Origin: Salminus brasiliensis
Taxonomy: Eukaryota; Chordata; Actinopteri; Characiformes; Bryconidae
Direction: 5' to 3'
Assembly: GCF_030463535.1 (NCBI RefSeq)
Contig: NC_132899.1
Coordinates: forward strand, 17,585,490-17,649,489
Length of the DNA stretch: 64,000 bases
Each line of letters starts with the position of its first letter. Position 1 is the stretch's first letter. Of the stretch, positions 45,130 through 59,388 are shown piece by piece. The notes under the pieces are model-generated. The model was not told the DNA's origin and made no database searches. It saw nothing but the letters and a program-made list of their open reading frames with translations. Made by a program: the position numbers and the translations under genes.

Positions 45130-46540
45130 ACTCTTGTTTGATTGGTTTATTGAAAAGAGTTAATAAATAATTGATAGTCCTTATATTGTTTTCAGTGGCA
45201 AGTCCTGAGCTGTAGATCAAAACAAAATTTGAGGTAAACCAAAGCTTCTAATCATTTCTGTATGTTGTAGACTTGTAATGTCTATTAGAAAATAGATAAT
45301 CTCCTTTAAACCTGTTTCGATGGGCCGAAGTACTTCAGAGATCTGCCCCTTGCTTTAGTAATTTAGATTAGTATGTTTTCGGCAGTTCATATGCTTTTTT
45401 TACGCTATTCCGTACTGATTAGGAACAAGCAACCCATAGAGACTTTTAAAAATCCCCTTAATGGTCTGGAATGTCTCCCACATGGCTCACAATGTGTTTG
45501 CTCATTGATCTACTTTGACAGTACCCCAGCTCAGAATGTGTGCTCTTTTCAGTGTATGTGCCTGGGTTGTGTAGACGCTGGCCTCCACTGTGCTGCTGTT
45601 TGGTGAAGCTCCCCACAGCTCTGTCTCATTGTAGCCCTCTTCTAGTTCCTGAAAATGTGGGGGAGGGAGCCTCTGGTGTGTGTGCCTTTTTTTCAAATGG
45701 CTTTGGTCATGTTTCAGGAGATACTGTCTCTGCTGGCATTAAATTTATCTCCCCAGTTCTTGCTGTAGGCCCCTTAGTTTGTGTGCGTGTGTGTGTATGT
45801 GTGCTTGTATACCAGAGAAGAAGATTGTATGACCTCTGGGCATTTTTCCTTCATATGAATGAATGTGTGGATGTGTCAATAGGACAGTTTTCAGCTCCAT
45901 GGGGGGAGAATCGTTAGAAAAAGGCCCTAGAAATAATCAAACCCGTCATGCTACAGCACCTACCCACATACGCCGGAATTTGTGTCGAATGGGGCCTGGA
46001 AGAATGGAGGGGGAGTCAGTGGTCACAGTGAGACAGGCTGAAAACAGTCGCTCTGATGTTTTACAGATGTGACAGTAGATCTGATGAAAGCAAATTTGCC
46101 AGACGTCATCTCTTCTGATGTTCCAGGACAGATGCCTAAGCAATTGAATCTAATTACTTAATGCATGATCTTACAGACGTAGAACAATTTTGCTTCATAA
46201 GAAATAAAGAATGTGCACTGATTCAGCTTACTTATATAGTTTTTTCTAAATGTCTGCATAATTAAATGACTGAGAGAAAACCTTATGAGTCAGATTTGTT
46301 CACAGTGGTGGTGACTAATGGGTTAGTGTTTAATAGAACACATGTTGGGTTAATCTGACCCAGCATAGTTATATGAGTATAGTTGGGACATTAGAGTTAC
46401 CCTTATATATGGTTCCTTTCTCCCAGTTTTATTTCATTGTTTTTCATTTTTATTTTAATTTTAATTTATATTTTTTATTTTCTTACTAAAAAATTGACTT
46501 ATTAGTCAAGATAATGCCTAATGAAAATATTACTCAGTAA
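45130..46540. other. Intergenic; no gene supported
   Basis: Only short frames are present, none with a recognised domain or paired splice sites. Confidence 0.4.
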
Positions 46541-46554
46541 TGACACGCTGTTCA

Positions 46555-46850
46555 TCCGTCCATCCATCTGCCCGTCTTCTTAACCGCCTCCTCCTGGTCA
46601 GGGTCACAATCAGTCCAGAGCCTACCTGGAATTAATGAGCGCCAGGCAAAACCACACTCTACACAGGGCACCAGTCGTAGCATACCACTCACACCAATTC
46701 ACTCACACCTAATGGACAATTTAGCATAGCCAGTTTACCTACCATGTATGTTGTTGAAAGGTGAAAGGAAACTGTAGTACCCAAGGAAAACCAAGGCAAA
46801 GACACGACAATTCTCACAGACCGTGACCTGGAGCTACTGTGTCACCCACA
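46555..46850 (+). repeat. Dispersed teleost repeat ('catccatctgcccgtcttcttaaccgc')
   Basis: The block order 'ccatccatctg...aaccgcctcctcctggtcagggtcac', 'gagcctacctggaattaatgagcgc', 'cacaccaattcactcacacctaatggacaattta', 'cagtttacctacca' and 'acctggagctactgtgtcaccc' is a well-known fish interspersed repeat. It is non-coding and moderately diverged. Confidence 0.65.
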
Positions 46851-46859
46851 AACTGTTCA

Positions 46860-47928
46860 GTTAAACTTTTGGAGTTTACCAGTTTGATAGTCCTTTACTG
46901 GCAAATCTAATCAATATCTAACCAAAATATGTCCCACTTTTCATGTCCCAGATTAGCACTGTTAGCAATACCAATTTCTAACAACACATTATACAGTATT
47001 TTGTGCATCTAAACACACAGAAAACATGTCCACTGATAAATGTTGGACAGCACTGTGCGCACGACTGATTTAATAAGACACAAATTGATAGTGCTAATAA
47101 ACTGTTTAATACTACTGCTTTAACTACTGTGTGGATTTTAAACCCAGTGTTGGTGAGGCTCTCCCAACTGTCTGAGAAGGAGGTCCGTCTTGTGGGGGGC
47201 ATTCCAGTTAAAATTTCTTTCTTGGAACTTAGAAATTCTGACATCCCGGTTCACATGGAATGCAGTGTAAATCTAATCTAGTTAAGTTTGTTTGGTTAAG
47301 TAGCTAGGTTTGGTAAGTGACATAGCTTTAGCCAACTGCAATAAATGTATTGCATCAGTAATCTACTTAGAAATTACCAAATGTTTATCCATAAATTGAC
47401 AAATATCATAAAATTACCAGTGACCCTTTAATAAGACAATGAAAACAAATATGAGAACTTCATAAAATAATCAGATTAGATTAGATTTCTGCGAGTCTAC
47501 TCATAGATATTCTGAAGCATGAGGCAATTTTGCACTAGTTGTAAGATATGCATTTTTAAACAATTTATTAAGGGTGGAGAGCTGCATATAAAAACTACTG
47601 ATAAACAAATGACGTCACTATGCAAAGCATTTTTATCACTAAAATGCCATTTTTATTTTAGTGCTTGTGATTTGCTCCAAAAGTTGATGGAAACATAGCT
47701 AATGTGATAATTACTGGTTGGCTGAAAAGTGAGCAGTCGGATGGTGCTGATGATGATGAGCCTCTTCTTTCCCCCTGTGTGTGTCAGTGGAGATGCTGGG
47801 AACCCTGTGACCCAGATCATCCCTCCACAGCCGCTGCTGTAATTCAACACTGCACCCGCCCACCAGCCTCTGAGGGCCCACTGAGCTGTCACACACCAGC
47901 TCTGCCAACAGCTCTGGGTGTTGCCTCT

Positions 47929-47978
<50 letters not shown>

Positions 47979-48560
47979 ATTTTGCAGTGCTGAGTAATCT
48001 CTCTCGCTCTTGCAGTTCTTTTTCTCTCACGTTAAAGTAACTCAAACCTGGATTGTTGTTTCTGGCCACATTCTGACCAAATGCTGCACTGAAACATGAA
48101 ACTGGGACATAACAAATAAGAATACAGGAATTGTGTCTAAGAATGAGAAGTTACTCATTCACATTTGTGATGGCTATAATCAATCGAACTGACCTGAATA
48201 CCTAAGTGTTTATCTGTGAGAGAGAGAATCTGGATTGGGATGCCTAGATCAAGAACACAGAGTGCTCACTAGGTAAATATGTCTGGCCTTCTCAAGTAAA
48301 ACAATCAGGCTTTTCTCCATTTTGGAGACACAAGGTTTTGAATGTGACATCATCAACATACTACATGCGCCTATATAGTATATACATCTATATACTACAT
48401 CCTTTCTTATGGTCTTGCTTTAAGGGATTTTCAAAATCTTGGTTTCACAAGAATGAAAGCAAAACTAGCTTCTCCTCACAAGTTTCTCCTCAATAACTGA
48501 AAGTCCTGCATTAAGAGGAAACAATGTTTCGTTAAAGCAATAAAGCCACAGCAAGCACAG
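46860..48560. other. Intergenic; no gene supported
   Basis: The stretch contains a CT microsatellite (47931-47974) and no exon-like signal. Confidence 0.4.
47931..47974. repeat. (CT)n microsatellite
   Basis: About 22 CT units in a row. Confidence 0.95.
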
Positions 48561-48599
48561 CTATGTGGGGCCTGTACGGTTAGCCTTACTGGGAACAAG

Positions 48600-48885
48600 A
48601 AAGTTCTGATAGTGGGTTTCATGTTGGATACCCACTATGGTCAGTCATGGGACCAGTAGGGTTTAAAATATTGGCCCCATGTGGGATGTACACTGCATAC
48701 AGGGCCTAGATGGGACCCATGAAAAATTAAGGTGGGCTGAAACGATAGGGCCACTTGGGAAGCCCAATTGGATCCCAGTAACAATGCTTGTACAAACCCA
48801 CTCAGAGCTCATTCCCACCTGGAACCCACCTAGATTACATTTCACATGTGAGCCCAACATGAGCATGTTGGCTGAGAACTGTGTG
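48600..48885 (+). repeat. Dispersed repeat with internal 'tgggccc/ccatgtggg' words
   Basis: Repeated short words such as 'gatacccac', 'ggccccatgtgggatgtac', 'gatgggacccatg' and 'ggaacccacctagattacatttcacatgtgagcccaacatgagcatgttggctg' mark it. They match a fish interspersed repeat whose spurious translation ends HFTCEPNMSMLAEN. Similar 'proteins' arise often from this repeat; it is not a gene. Confidence 0.55.
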
Positions 48886-48889
48886 TAAC

Positions 48890-51760
48890 TGTGCTTACTG
48901 TGCAGTTAAAACATGTTGGTGCTTTTCCTTCTGATGTGTGTTTAGCTGGGTTCAGCTATTTGTTTTTGAGGGAGCGGAATTTGGAGAGAAGAGATTTGAA
49001 GAGATGCTACAAACTAGTAATCGGCTATCCTGTTTGCTCATACTCGTCACGTGCTAAGTTTGAACTCCCCATCTAAGGACACTGGCACACAAAAAGCCAT
49101 GATCATGAGGTCTACCAGAGGTTACTGCTCTCTAGTATCAACAACACCAAATTCTCCAGAAGTCGCTGTCATGTTTTATTATTTCACCTGCTCTGATTGC
49201 AGCTTTCACTAGTGGGCTGGGTGTGTGTTAATTATGGGGGTAGTAAATTTAATGAGTCAAGTTTTGGAATTGATCTGGTTTCCAGAACCTGTTTTGGTAA
49301 TGCCAGATTTTCTTTTGTAGGTTTGACATTCTAGGGTGCCTTCGAAATAGTTCCGTAGTATTTAATGCTTTTATTTATTAATATTTTGAATTGTGAATCA
49401 CATATAAAAGTATTTATATTCGTGTTTGTGTGTGAATGTGTTTTTTCTTAGATGCCAAGTGTGTTAAGATGAAAAAGGTTTTATGTGTGTGTATGTTTGT
49501 CAGAGAGAAAGCCACAAAGCAGAGCATTAAAAACGTGACTCTCTACCTTTATCTAAATCACTTTTTAAGCACCTTACCTTGAGTGTGATGTAAGTGAGTG
49601 TGAACCCCACGGCTGTTACCCCCTTAGTTATGGAATCTTACTGCTCCAGTCATTTGTGCATCATTCCTACAGGAACTCTGATAGGTAGAGACGCATGGAA
49701 TGTATGGTTTGGGTGAGCCAGAGCACTGCAAAACCTCAGGGTGGTTCTCCTAACACAGCAGCTGCAGAACAGCTGCCTTATTCCCAGCAGAGCAATACTG
49801 TAAATAAGAGAAAGAGTAAGGCTAGGCCTTCTGATAAGCATCTTGTCATGACACACTCATCCAGTAAACTGCCAGGGCACTTGGCACGTTCTGTTAGACT
49901 GCACCTTGCATTTAAAAGTATTTACTTACTAACAGATCCACAGCACATTATCTATAGCCTCTTCTCCTTTCCACACAATTTCCATGTTTGTTTCATTACA
50001 ACAGCTTGTTCAGGTTGTCCTGATGGCTCCTCATGCCTGTGGGAGAGTTCACTGGCTGTGCGTTGCAGAAGGCAGCAGTCACAGCTTCGTGTGGGTGTTG
50101 GGCCTTTTGTGTCTGGCTGAGGTGCATAATTATGTCTCCTCCACTGCACCCCTCTGACAGCCAGCATCTTAATGGCACTCAATAACAGAGGTGTGAGGCC
50201 TAAACTGATGATTAAGCCAGGATTTATGTACATTAATGCCATGTGATTTGTCTTTGTCCTCGATTGCACACATAAGGAAAACCATTTTGACACAATCATT
50301 CAATAAATCAAAGATGCAAGCTAGTGATGTGAAGCCTGTATCATATGATGTACATATTGCATGCTACTGATAGCAAAGGATAAGGTCTGTCATTCATTCT
50401 TAAAGAAAATGTCACCAGATTCCTTCTTGCACATGTACAGCTTTTATATAATATAGACTTTCCATAATAAGAGTAATGAATGCAAATAAGGAGAAAGCAA
50501 TTTCCACATAATTACAAAAATGATATTATTTGAGTGGCAATGAATGGGGTCCAGGCAGCTTCTGTAGGTAGTCCTCAATTTACTCTTAGAATCACCAGCT
50601 GCAATGAGACAAATTTAGAGGCATTGAGCCCAGAGCTAGAGTATAGGGCGCGGTACTATCACTACATGAAGTTCTATGCCATTCGTATGTTCTGTTAAGC
50701 ATGTGTAAAGCCAGTTGAACTGAGAACTGTAACCCTCTAACAGCACACTGTTATGTGCTGTTGGAATTTCCCCACATTGATACTGATCTGCAGATGTGCA
50801 GAACTGTGCTTTAGTTTATATCATCTTTTAAAGCAGTTACAATAACTCTTAGTATATAGCCATGTTATACAGTGCAGGGCTGGGTTTCCTGAAAGCACAA
50901 AGATGATTCTCACATGACTCAGTGAGCATCACACTGAGCACTCTTTCTTTGCTCTTTTTTTGCTTATAAGAAAGCAAGATGTTTGGACATGATGCAGTGG
51001 ACAGATTTATTAATAGTGAAAAAAACCCAAACACATTAATTATTAAATTTGATATTCCTAATAAGCTGTGTCTTCTGATTGCAGCACAACATTTCTCCAT
51101 TAATAATAAAAATATGATTTTGTAAAGATACACAAGAGATTGTAAAGAATCTGTATTGTTGGCCTCCATATTTGTGGAGATATTGGCCAAATGTTTAACA
51201 CGATATGTACTATAGCACCACCACCAGACATTTTTCTTGCATGGTGAGTGGAGACCAAAGCTGCGCAGCATCTGCTGCTTCCATGCTTTGCATTATAGAT
51301 TTAGCCATATTTCACACTTTACAACAGAAAAGAAGGGAAAAAAACAGACAAATCCAGTGCTAAGTGCTTGGACCCCTAATGATGCCTTTTTATGCACTGT
51401 TAAAAGCATAATGAGGTACCGCTGAGTTTCCATGGTTACATAGTTCGAGGTGCTGCCCACAGAGATTGAACTAATAATTTAATATACATTCTATAATAAT
51501 GTGTGAATAACAGTCTCATTTACTGTTTTAAAAAGTACAGCTCTTAACACACTTATATATAAGATGTATGTTTCAGATTCAAATCGTGTTGGATTATTAC
51601 ATGCAAATATAGGTTGCTGGAGGAGATCTCTGCATGGGGAAATAATCATAGAATTCTGCTGATGGTCAGTATGAAGTGATGTCTAAATGCATAACTACTT
51701 TCACTGAGCAGCCTCACAATATACTTCCTATGAATACTTTGTATTTATTCTATTGGTTAG
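48890..51760. other. Intergenic; no gene supported
   Basis: I see no recognisable exon. Several frames of 60-140 codons lack domains, signal peptides and splice context. Confidence 0.4.
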
Positions 51761-51769
51761 GAGCCCAGA

Positions 51770-52250
51770 TAGCAGAGAACGTTATTGGAACCTTTAGAAA
51801 CATTCCTAAAAGATTCCAGGGAGGTTAGCCTGTAACGTTACAGATATAACGTTCTAGGAAACATTTTAAAACATGGGATGTAATACTGGGTTGCATCACA
51901 ACGTTATTAGACTGTTTCTTACACATTCTTAATAACATTCTCAGAGGATTTCTCAAATATAATTATTTCAGAAACATCTCAAAATCTCAACATCCCAATA
52001 CTAACAATACAATAAAATACAAAACAAAGAATTTTAACAATAAAAAACTGATATATAATCACATATTTAATGTTATTCCAAACTTAAGAATTGGACCATT
52101 TCTTTAAACATAGAATACATTTTTTTCTGAATTGCCTGAAAAGTCTGGATTCAATTGTGAAAATAAATGAATACACTTAAAAAAAATGTACGCGAACATC
52201 CAGAAAGACTTCAACATTCAGAACATTCACATAACGTTATAAAACATGTC
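51770..52250. repeat. AACGTT-rich dispersed repeat
   Basis: Recurring words 'gaacgttattgg', 'aacgttacag', 'ataacgttctaggaac', 'acaacgttattag' and 'cataacgttataaaac' occur at irregular intervals within AT-rich DNA. They suggest an interspersed element with short internal palindromes. There is no coding sequence. Confidence 0.45.
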
Positions 52251-52259
52251 AGGAATCTG

Positions 52260-53740
52260 GGTCAGCAAGTCAGAATAGTGAAGTTTGGTCTAAAGGAGCT
52301 ACAGTACATAGAGACAGTTGGATATACTGTACACAAGTCTATGGTATGTATTAGTAACTGTTACCAGGCCTGATATAGAGGACCCATCATAATGAGAAAA
52401 GAAGCTTCAGTTCATCCATTATCCTCCAGAAATTACAGCACTAAGAGAATGGTCATTTGCAGATGTTTAATCGGCTTATGCTTCTGTTTATGCTTTTGTA
52501 GGTGTCATTTTTATGCAAGTTAAAGAGTGTTTTTTATTTAGTTCAATTATTGTTTTTTAGTCAATATATAAATAGAGGTATTGTATGTTGTAATTTAGTA
52601 CATCTTATTAGTAAATCTACTGTATTTGTATTTATTATTTAAAACATGTTTTCAATGACCAGAATAAGCTATATATGATGTTTATACATTTCTGTTATGT
52701 CTTTCACATATTAATTTCTATTCACATATTATTCTCATTTAAATCAGTCTAATTTATATTTAAATAATGAGTCTAATTGGATTAAACATAAGCTGTGGAA
52801 AATGATTATTGTAAATATGATTTATAAATTGAGGTTAATAGATGATTAGTTGTATTAAATAACTTTTAGTCCATTTAAAAATGTCCAGAATTTGCATGCA
52901 TGCAGAAAGCTATTGAACTTATAAATCGCTGAAATAGGACACACGTCCTTCGTAGGGCAAGCAATATTTCATTGTGTTTGAAAAAAATAGAATGGGTCTT
53001 TATTTCCCATCTACCTCCTTCTGATCCAGCAGATCCTGCATAATGCTTGTTATGCATCTCTTTCCCATAGTCCTTTGCTTTTTCACCCAGTGGTAATCCA
53101 TCCACCCACAACTTTGATATACATCACAAAAATCTCAGGCTGTGTCCATCAAAAACTCCCTCGCTTCAAGATCAGCCATTTACATCACAGACAGAATTAC
53201 AAAAGGGCCTTTTCTTCAATGAACAGAATTCAAAAAAGGGCAGTGCTCTATCGGGCTTTTCATTCTGCCTTGTCTGTGGGGCAGATGGAAGGAAAAGCCC
53301 GCAGATAAGAATGCTGGATGAGGGCTGGCTCACTGGCGAGGATGAGGAGAGATGTAGGGAGGCCAGTCTAATTGCCTGTCTCAGAGAGATGGATACTCAG
53401 AGGATTTATTCGGGCTTAATAAAGCCTGCATGTCTCACAGCAAGAGTGCATGTGTCAGCTTGGGAGTGTCACTCAAAAAAGCCAAGTGTGTGGAATCAGT
53501 GCAATTGGATGGCGGATGGGTGTGTTCACATTCAAGCATGCAGGCCATTAACTATTCAGCAAGTGCAGGCACAGTTCAAATACCTCTCAGGGCCCCATCA
53601 AAGTAACATATTCAAAATGATGAGGAAAGAGGGGGAGGATGACAGGACGGAACATTGGTATAAATACGTCTGTTTGTTATCATATCTTCCAGTTTAATAG
53701 CTGGAACTGAAATATGATTACGCTCTTAAAGAGACAGTCT
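52260..53740. other. Intergenic; no gene supported
   Basis: AT-rich to 52870, then average composition. The 128-codon frame at 53311-53697 shows no recognised domain and no splice context. Confidence 0.4.
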
Positions 53741-53744
53741 GCAC

Positions 53745-53880
53745 TGATGTCGGATGAATATACTGGATCTCAAACACTAGGTTAGCTTGTTCCAAAGGTT
53801 GGTGATGACCTTAGGCTCATGCACAGCTGCTCCAAAGCATCCCATTTTACTTGCAAGGCTTTTCTACAGAGATTGTACAA
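53745..53880. repeat. Short dispersed repeat fragment
   Basis: 'tggtgatgaccttaggctcatgcacagctgctccaaagcatcccattttacttgcaaggct' resembles a fish repeat block beginning 'tggtgaccttaggcttgtgtgcagctgctc'. It is a weak, truncated copy. Confidence 0.4.
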
Positions 53881-54119
53881 TCCATGTCTGCGCAAAGGAA
53901 CACCTGTATCAGCAGCAGGTGCACCATATAGTAGTTGCATTTCCTAATTTGGGTGTGTAAGGATGCTTTTGGGCATATGGACATACATAGACAAGCATTT
54001 GTAAGGAAAAGATGAAAAGAAGTGAACTCCTGCTGCACATTTACTTGCAAATGTCGATGCAGTTACTTTATACTATGTAAAAATAGCCTTAATGGACTCT
54101 TCATGCTGGGCAAGAATTG

Positions 54120-54640
54120 TCAACATATACATACACACACCCACACACCATAACCTGCCACGTACCACCTACCTAATATTAAGTAGGTGCCCCTTATGCC
54201 ACCACAACAGATCTCTAGAGAATCAAGGCATAGACTCCACAAGACCTCTTGTGGAGTAGTTCCTGTCCTGTAACTCCTGGTAGTTGTGAGATGGGGGCTT
54301 CATGGATCACATTAATGAGCCCTGAAGCTGGTTTCCCCCATTTGTCATTTCTTTTGGTAGGTACTGACCACTGCACAATCAGAAACACCCCACAAGATCT
54401 GCCTGATGTTTTGGAGATGCTCTGACCCATGTCAAAGTGGCTCAGATTCTTCTGTTTGCCCATTTGTCCAGCTTTTAAAATATCAACACATTCAAGAACT
54501 GACTGACTTGCTCCCTTTAATATATCCCACCCCTTGTCAGATGCCACTACAGATGAAAATAATCAATGTTTTTTTTTTTCTCATCTGGTTCTAATGCTAT
54601 GGCTGATCACTGTGTGTATATAAACATAACGGTCACCTCT
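54120..54640 (+). repeat. Dispersed teleost DNA-transposon-like repeat
   Basis: The blocks 'cctaatattaagtaggtgcccctt', 'ggtactgaccactgcacaatcagaaacaccccacaagatctgcc', 'ttttggagatgctctgaccca', 'gtcaaagtggctcagattcttctgtttgcccatttgtcc', 'atatatcccaccccttgtcagatgccac' and 'gctatggctgatcactgtgt' are in the order of a common fish repeat. It is almost full length but diverged, with no transposase. Confidence 0.7.
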
Positions 54641-55280
54641 TCTCATAAATGATGACGTATGCCATATATTTCCAAACGCACTTGCAGTTTGAAAAAAGAA
54701 CAGTCTGTTGACGGTGGCGCCATCTGCAGTGACACTGCAATTATAAAAAAAAATCTGCAACCACCACGCATTTCATTTCCTAATCGAGAATAGATTAATC
54801 AATAGGCTTTAATATTTGCCAGACAATAACACGTAGGATATAGGTGAGGGGAGCTGCAGTGTATAGAAAACCACCTGAGTTCTGTCAACACCATCTGTTT
54901 CATTGCTTAATGGGGGATGGTAGCAGGGAGAGGCAAATATATGACTTCTGGCAGAACAATGGAAAATGAAGAGTAGCAGGACAAACACTGGGTAAATTCC
55001 AAGAGTAAGCTTCAAATGTAAAAAATAAATGAATATAAAAACAGCAGAATAGAACATCACTGTTGTTTTTCAATATTTACTGTGGTGTTTCAGTCAGTCA
55101 TACAACAGAGATATGCTCAAATCAAACAGGAAACACAGGAAATGCTAAGATCTTATATCTATGTGTCTGTATACTTGAATTTGCAATACACATTCCAAAG
55201 TGTTTGCATATTGCCTACTTCCAAATGATTACAGCAAACTATGAAATGCATTTCCCATCCTAGCCTGTTGTTTACAGGTT
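54640..55280. other. Intergenic; no gene supported
   Basis: This lies between the dispersed repeat and the presumed arl3 3' end. No exon or known repeat is seen. Confidence 0.4.
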
Positions 55281-55284
55281 CATT

Positions 55285-56019
55285 TTTATTCTGGATTTGG
55301 GCACGACAATCTTTTTTTTGCTATTCTATGAAACACAGAAAGCAATATTAAAGCATTCTACACTCTTAATAAATGTTACAAAAATATACTCAGAAAAAGA
55401 ACAATATTGTGAAAAATATTACATTGAAAGATGGAGCAACATGAACTTCATGTCATCATAGACAGAAACATCAGTCACAAACGTAACCTACAACAAAGCA
55501 AGGCTTGTGGTTCGGTAAAAAGGAATGGAATATGTCGATTATCATTTTAAAACGTATAAATAGGTCACAGTATCAGATTCCATGTTTAATGTATTTGGAC
55601 ATTCAGTGCAAAACCTTGAATGACGTATCCTAGAATATGAAGGCAGAATCTGTTGCTTCAAAAAACCCCAAAACAAAACAAACCAAAAAAAAAAAGCCTA
55701 ACCATTAGTCAATTTTTTTAATGGACACGCTGATAAATTTGTTGATCATAAAATGTTATATCATAATGGCAAGAATGTTTATTTAAGAACATTTCTGGGG
55801 GTTCGGAGTATAAAAATAGGCTTGAGGTCCTTGTGCAAATTTCCTTTGAGCACAGCAGGCCTCAAGGGAGAGGCAAATGTGAAACGCAAATTTTGTTTAA
55901 GTGAGGTGTCTTAATTTCCCAAAACTTTTACGTGTTTCAAAGCTGTATGGATGCATTGTTTGTACATTCAGAGGTACACACTGCCTTCCCTGGAGGGACT
56001 GCAGTGGGAATATGCAGCT
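55285..56019 (-). other. arl3: arl3 3' UTR (putative)
   Basis: This is the region beyond the arl3 stop on the minus strand. A reverse-oriented polyadenylation hexamer (AATAAA, plus-strand tttatt at 55285-55290) could end the transcript. The choice of site is uncertain. Confidence 0.4.
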
Positions 56020-58194
<2,175 letters not shown>

Positions 58195-58290
58195 CTTGCG
58201 CTTGTGTCTTCTCCAGGGTTTCTAAGGCGGGCCGATGACGTCGACACGGGAAGACGCGCGATTGCGTCACGTTAAACCGGGACTGTGTCT
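58195..58290 (-). promoter_or_regulatory. arl3: arl3 promoter and 5' UTR
   Basis: CG-rich DNA lies directly upstream of the arl3 ATG. It includes a CRE-like TGACGTCG (58236-58243) and a second half-site, GTGACGCA on the minus strand (58270-58263). There is no TATA box. The layout fits a housekeeping-type promoter. Confidence 0.5.
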
Positions 58291-58439
58291 CAGTTAAAAA
58301 AAAAAAGAGCTAAATACAACGATATAGCTGACCAGAGCATTTAGTGTGAATGTAGTTATTATAAAAAAGATCTCTCTTTTCACAATTAAATATAAAAAAT
58401 ATTATATTAATTAAATTAGTCTCGTATTAATAACGTGCA

Positions 58440-58800
58440 GCATTTATTTTATCTCCCGACAAAAACACAACATTGTCACAACGTGGTCTACTTTCTAACA
58501 ACGCTGTCAAAAAGTGCTCCTTTTTACGTTGCTGCAAATAAGTTGTCGCAACGTTGTCGCTGTCCAATGAAAACACGTATCTCCAACATGGTGACTTTAC
58601 AGGACAAGGCAAAAATGCTCTTAATTTTGAATGGAAGTCCGAGTAAACTAAAAGTGTATTTTATTGGTCTGTCCATCCAGAATGATTTACACGGGGTACA
58701 GAGCAGCTGCAGGGTCCAAAAACCGACCAAATGGAGATACATGTGTTTCACAGGACTGCATCTTCCATGCACAACATGAATACATGTAGACATTAGATTA
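58440..58800. repeat. 'GTATCTCC' foldback repeat
   Basis: 'ccaatgaaaacacgtatctccaacatggtgactttacagg' (58564-58603) faces 'aaatggagatacatgtgttt' (58729-58748) in inverted orientation about 130 bp apart. The left flank repeats 'caacgttgtcg/cacaacgtgg' words. This looks like a MITE able to fold on itself. Related copies are at 470-640, 59925-60130 and 60270-60450. Confidence 0.55.
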
Positions 58801-58928
58801 CCTGCTGTCCTGGAGTAGTTCACTCTTTCACAACAGGTGCTTACTTTTTCACGTTGTCACAACCTGACCGTATTGAGTGGTGTATTTACTCAAACAGTAA
58901 ATAAAAGCAATACACTATACGAACGATA

Positions 58929-58967
<39 letters not shown>

Positions 58968-58985
58968 TATACTACTACTACTACA

Positions 58986-59033
<48 letters not shown>
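58929..59033. repeat. (TTA)n / (TAA)n inverted microsatellite pair
   Basis: About 39 bp of TTA repeats (58929-58967), a short (CTA) spacer, then about 48 bp of TAA repeats (58986-59033). The two tracts are reverse complements and could form a long hairpin. Confidence 0.95.
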
Positions 59034-59034
<1 letters not shown>

Positions 59035-59059
59035 TAAATAACTGTCCATCATGTATTGT

Positions 59060-59231
59060 GTAGAGGCCGCCTAGTGGGAGGATCTGCCCCTGGCTGTGAT
59101 TGGAGGACAGAATGCCACGTGGTCACCAACCACCTCAGCACATCATCATCGAGTGCCGCCAGGGAACACGTTTTGGTGCTACAGCCTCCAAACCACGGAA
59201 CCTAAACTACTATAACGACTGGTGACTTACT
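59060..59231 (+). promoter_or_regulatory. sfxn2: Putative sfxn2 promoter and non-coding first exon
   Basis: It contains an inverted CCAAT box (gattgg, 59098-59103) and a palindromic E-box CCACGTGG (59115-59122). It ends in a canonical donor, CTTACT|GTAAGT, at 59231/59232. The coding start exon lies about 2.8 kb downstream behind a possible acceptor at about 62070. The transcription start is not determinable. Confidence 0.45.
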
Positions 59232-59364
59232 GTAAGTGCTTTCCCTTTATTGCAGTCACCGGTTTTGTGATGATTATTGACTACATTTAATTCGTGCAGT
59301 ACGTTTCCGGTGCTGGTGTGTGTGTGTCTGTGTAGTAGCGAGACAACTTGGAGTAAAAGCAGAC

Positions 59365-59388
59365 AGACAGACAGACAGACAGACAGTC
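59365..59388. repeat. (CAGA)n microsatellite
   Basis: About six CAGA units, followed by related TCAGTCAG words to 59402. Confidence 0.85.

Noticed and set aside
48663-48888. Possible small protein ending in EPNMSMLAEN
   Set aside because: It matches a widespread fish interspersed repeat that is often mis-predicted as a protein.
49695-50120. 141-codon plus-strand frame
   Set aside because: No recognised motif, no splice context and ordinary composition; most likely chance.
53311-53697. 128-codon plus-strand frame in the trim8-arl3 spacer
   Set aside because: No domain or signal peptide and no acceptor or donor pairing; treated as chance.
58435-58823. Frames of 99-114 codons on both strands
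   Set aside because: They lie in the foldback repeat between arl3 and sfxn2.
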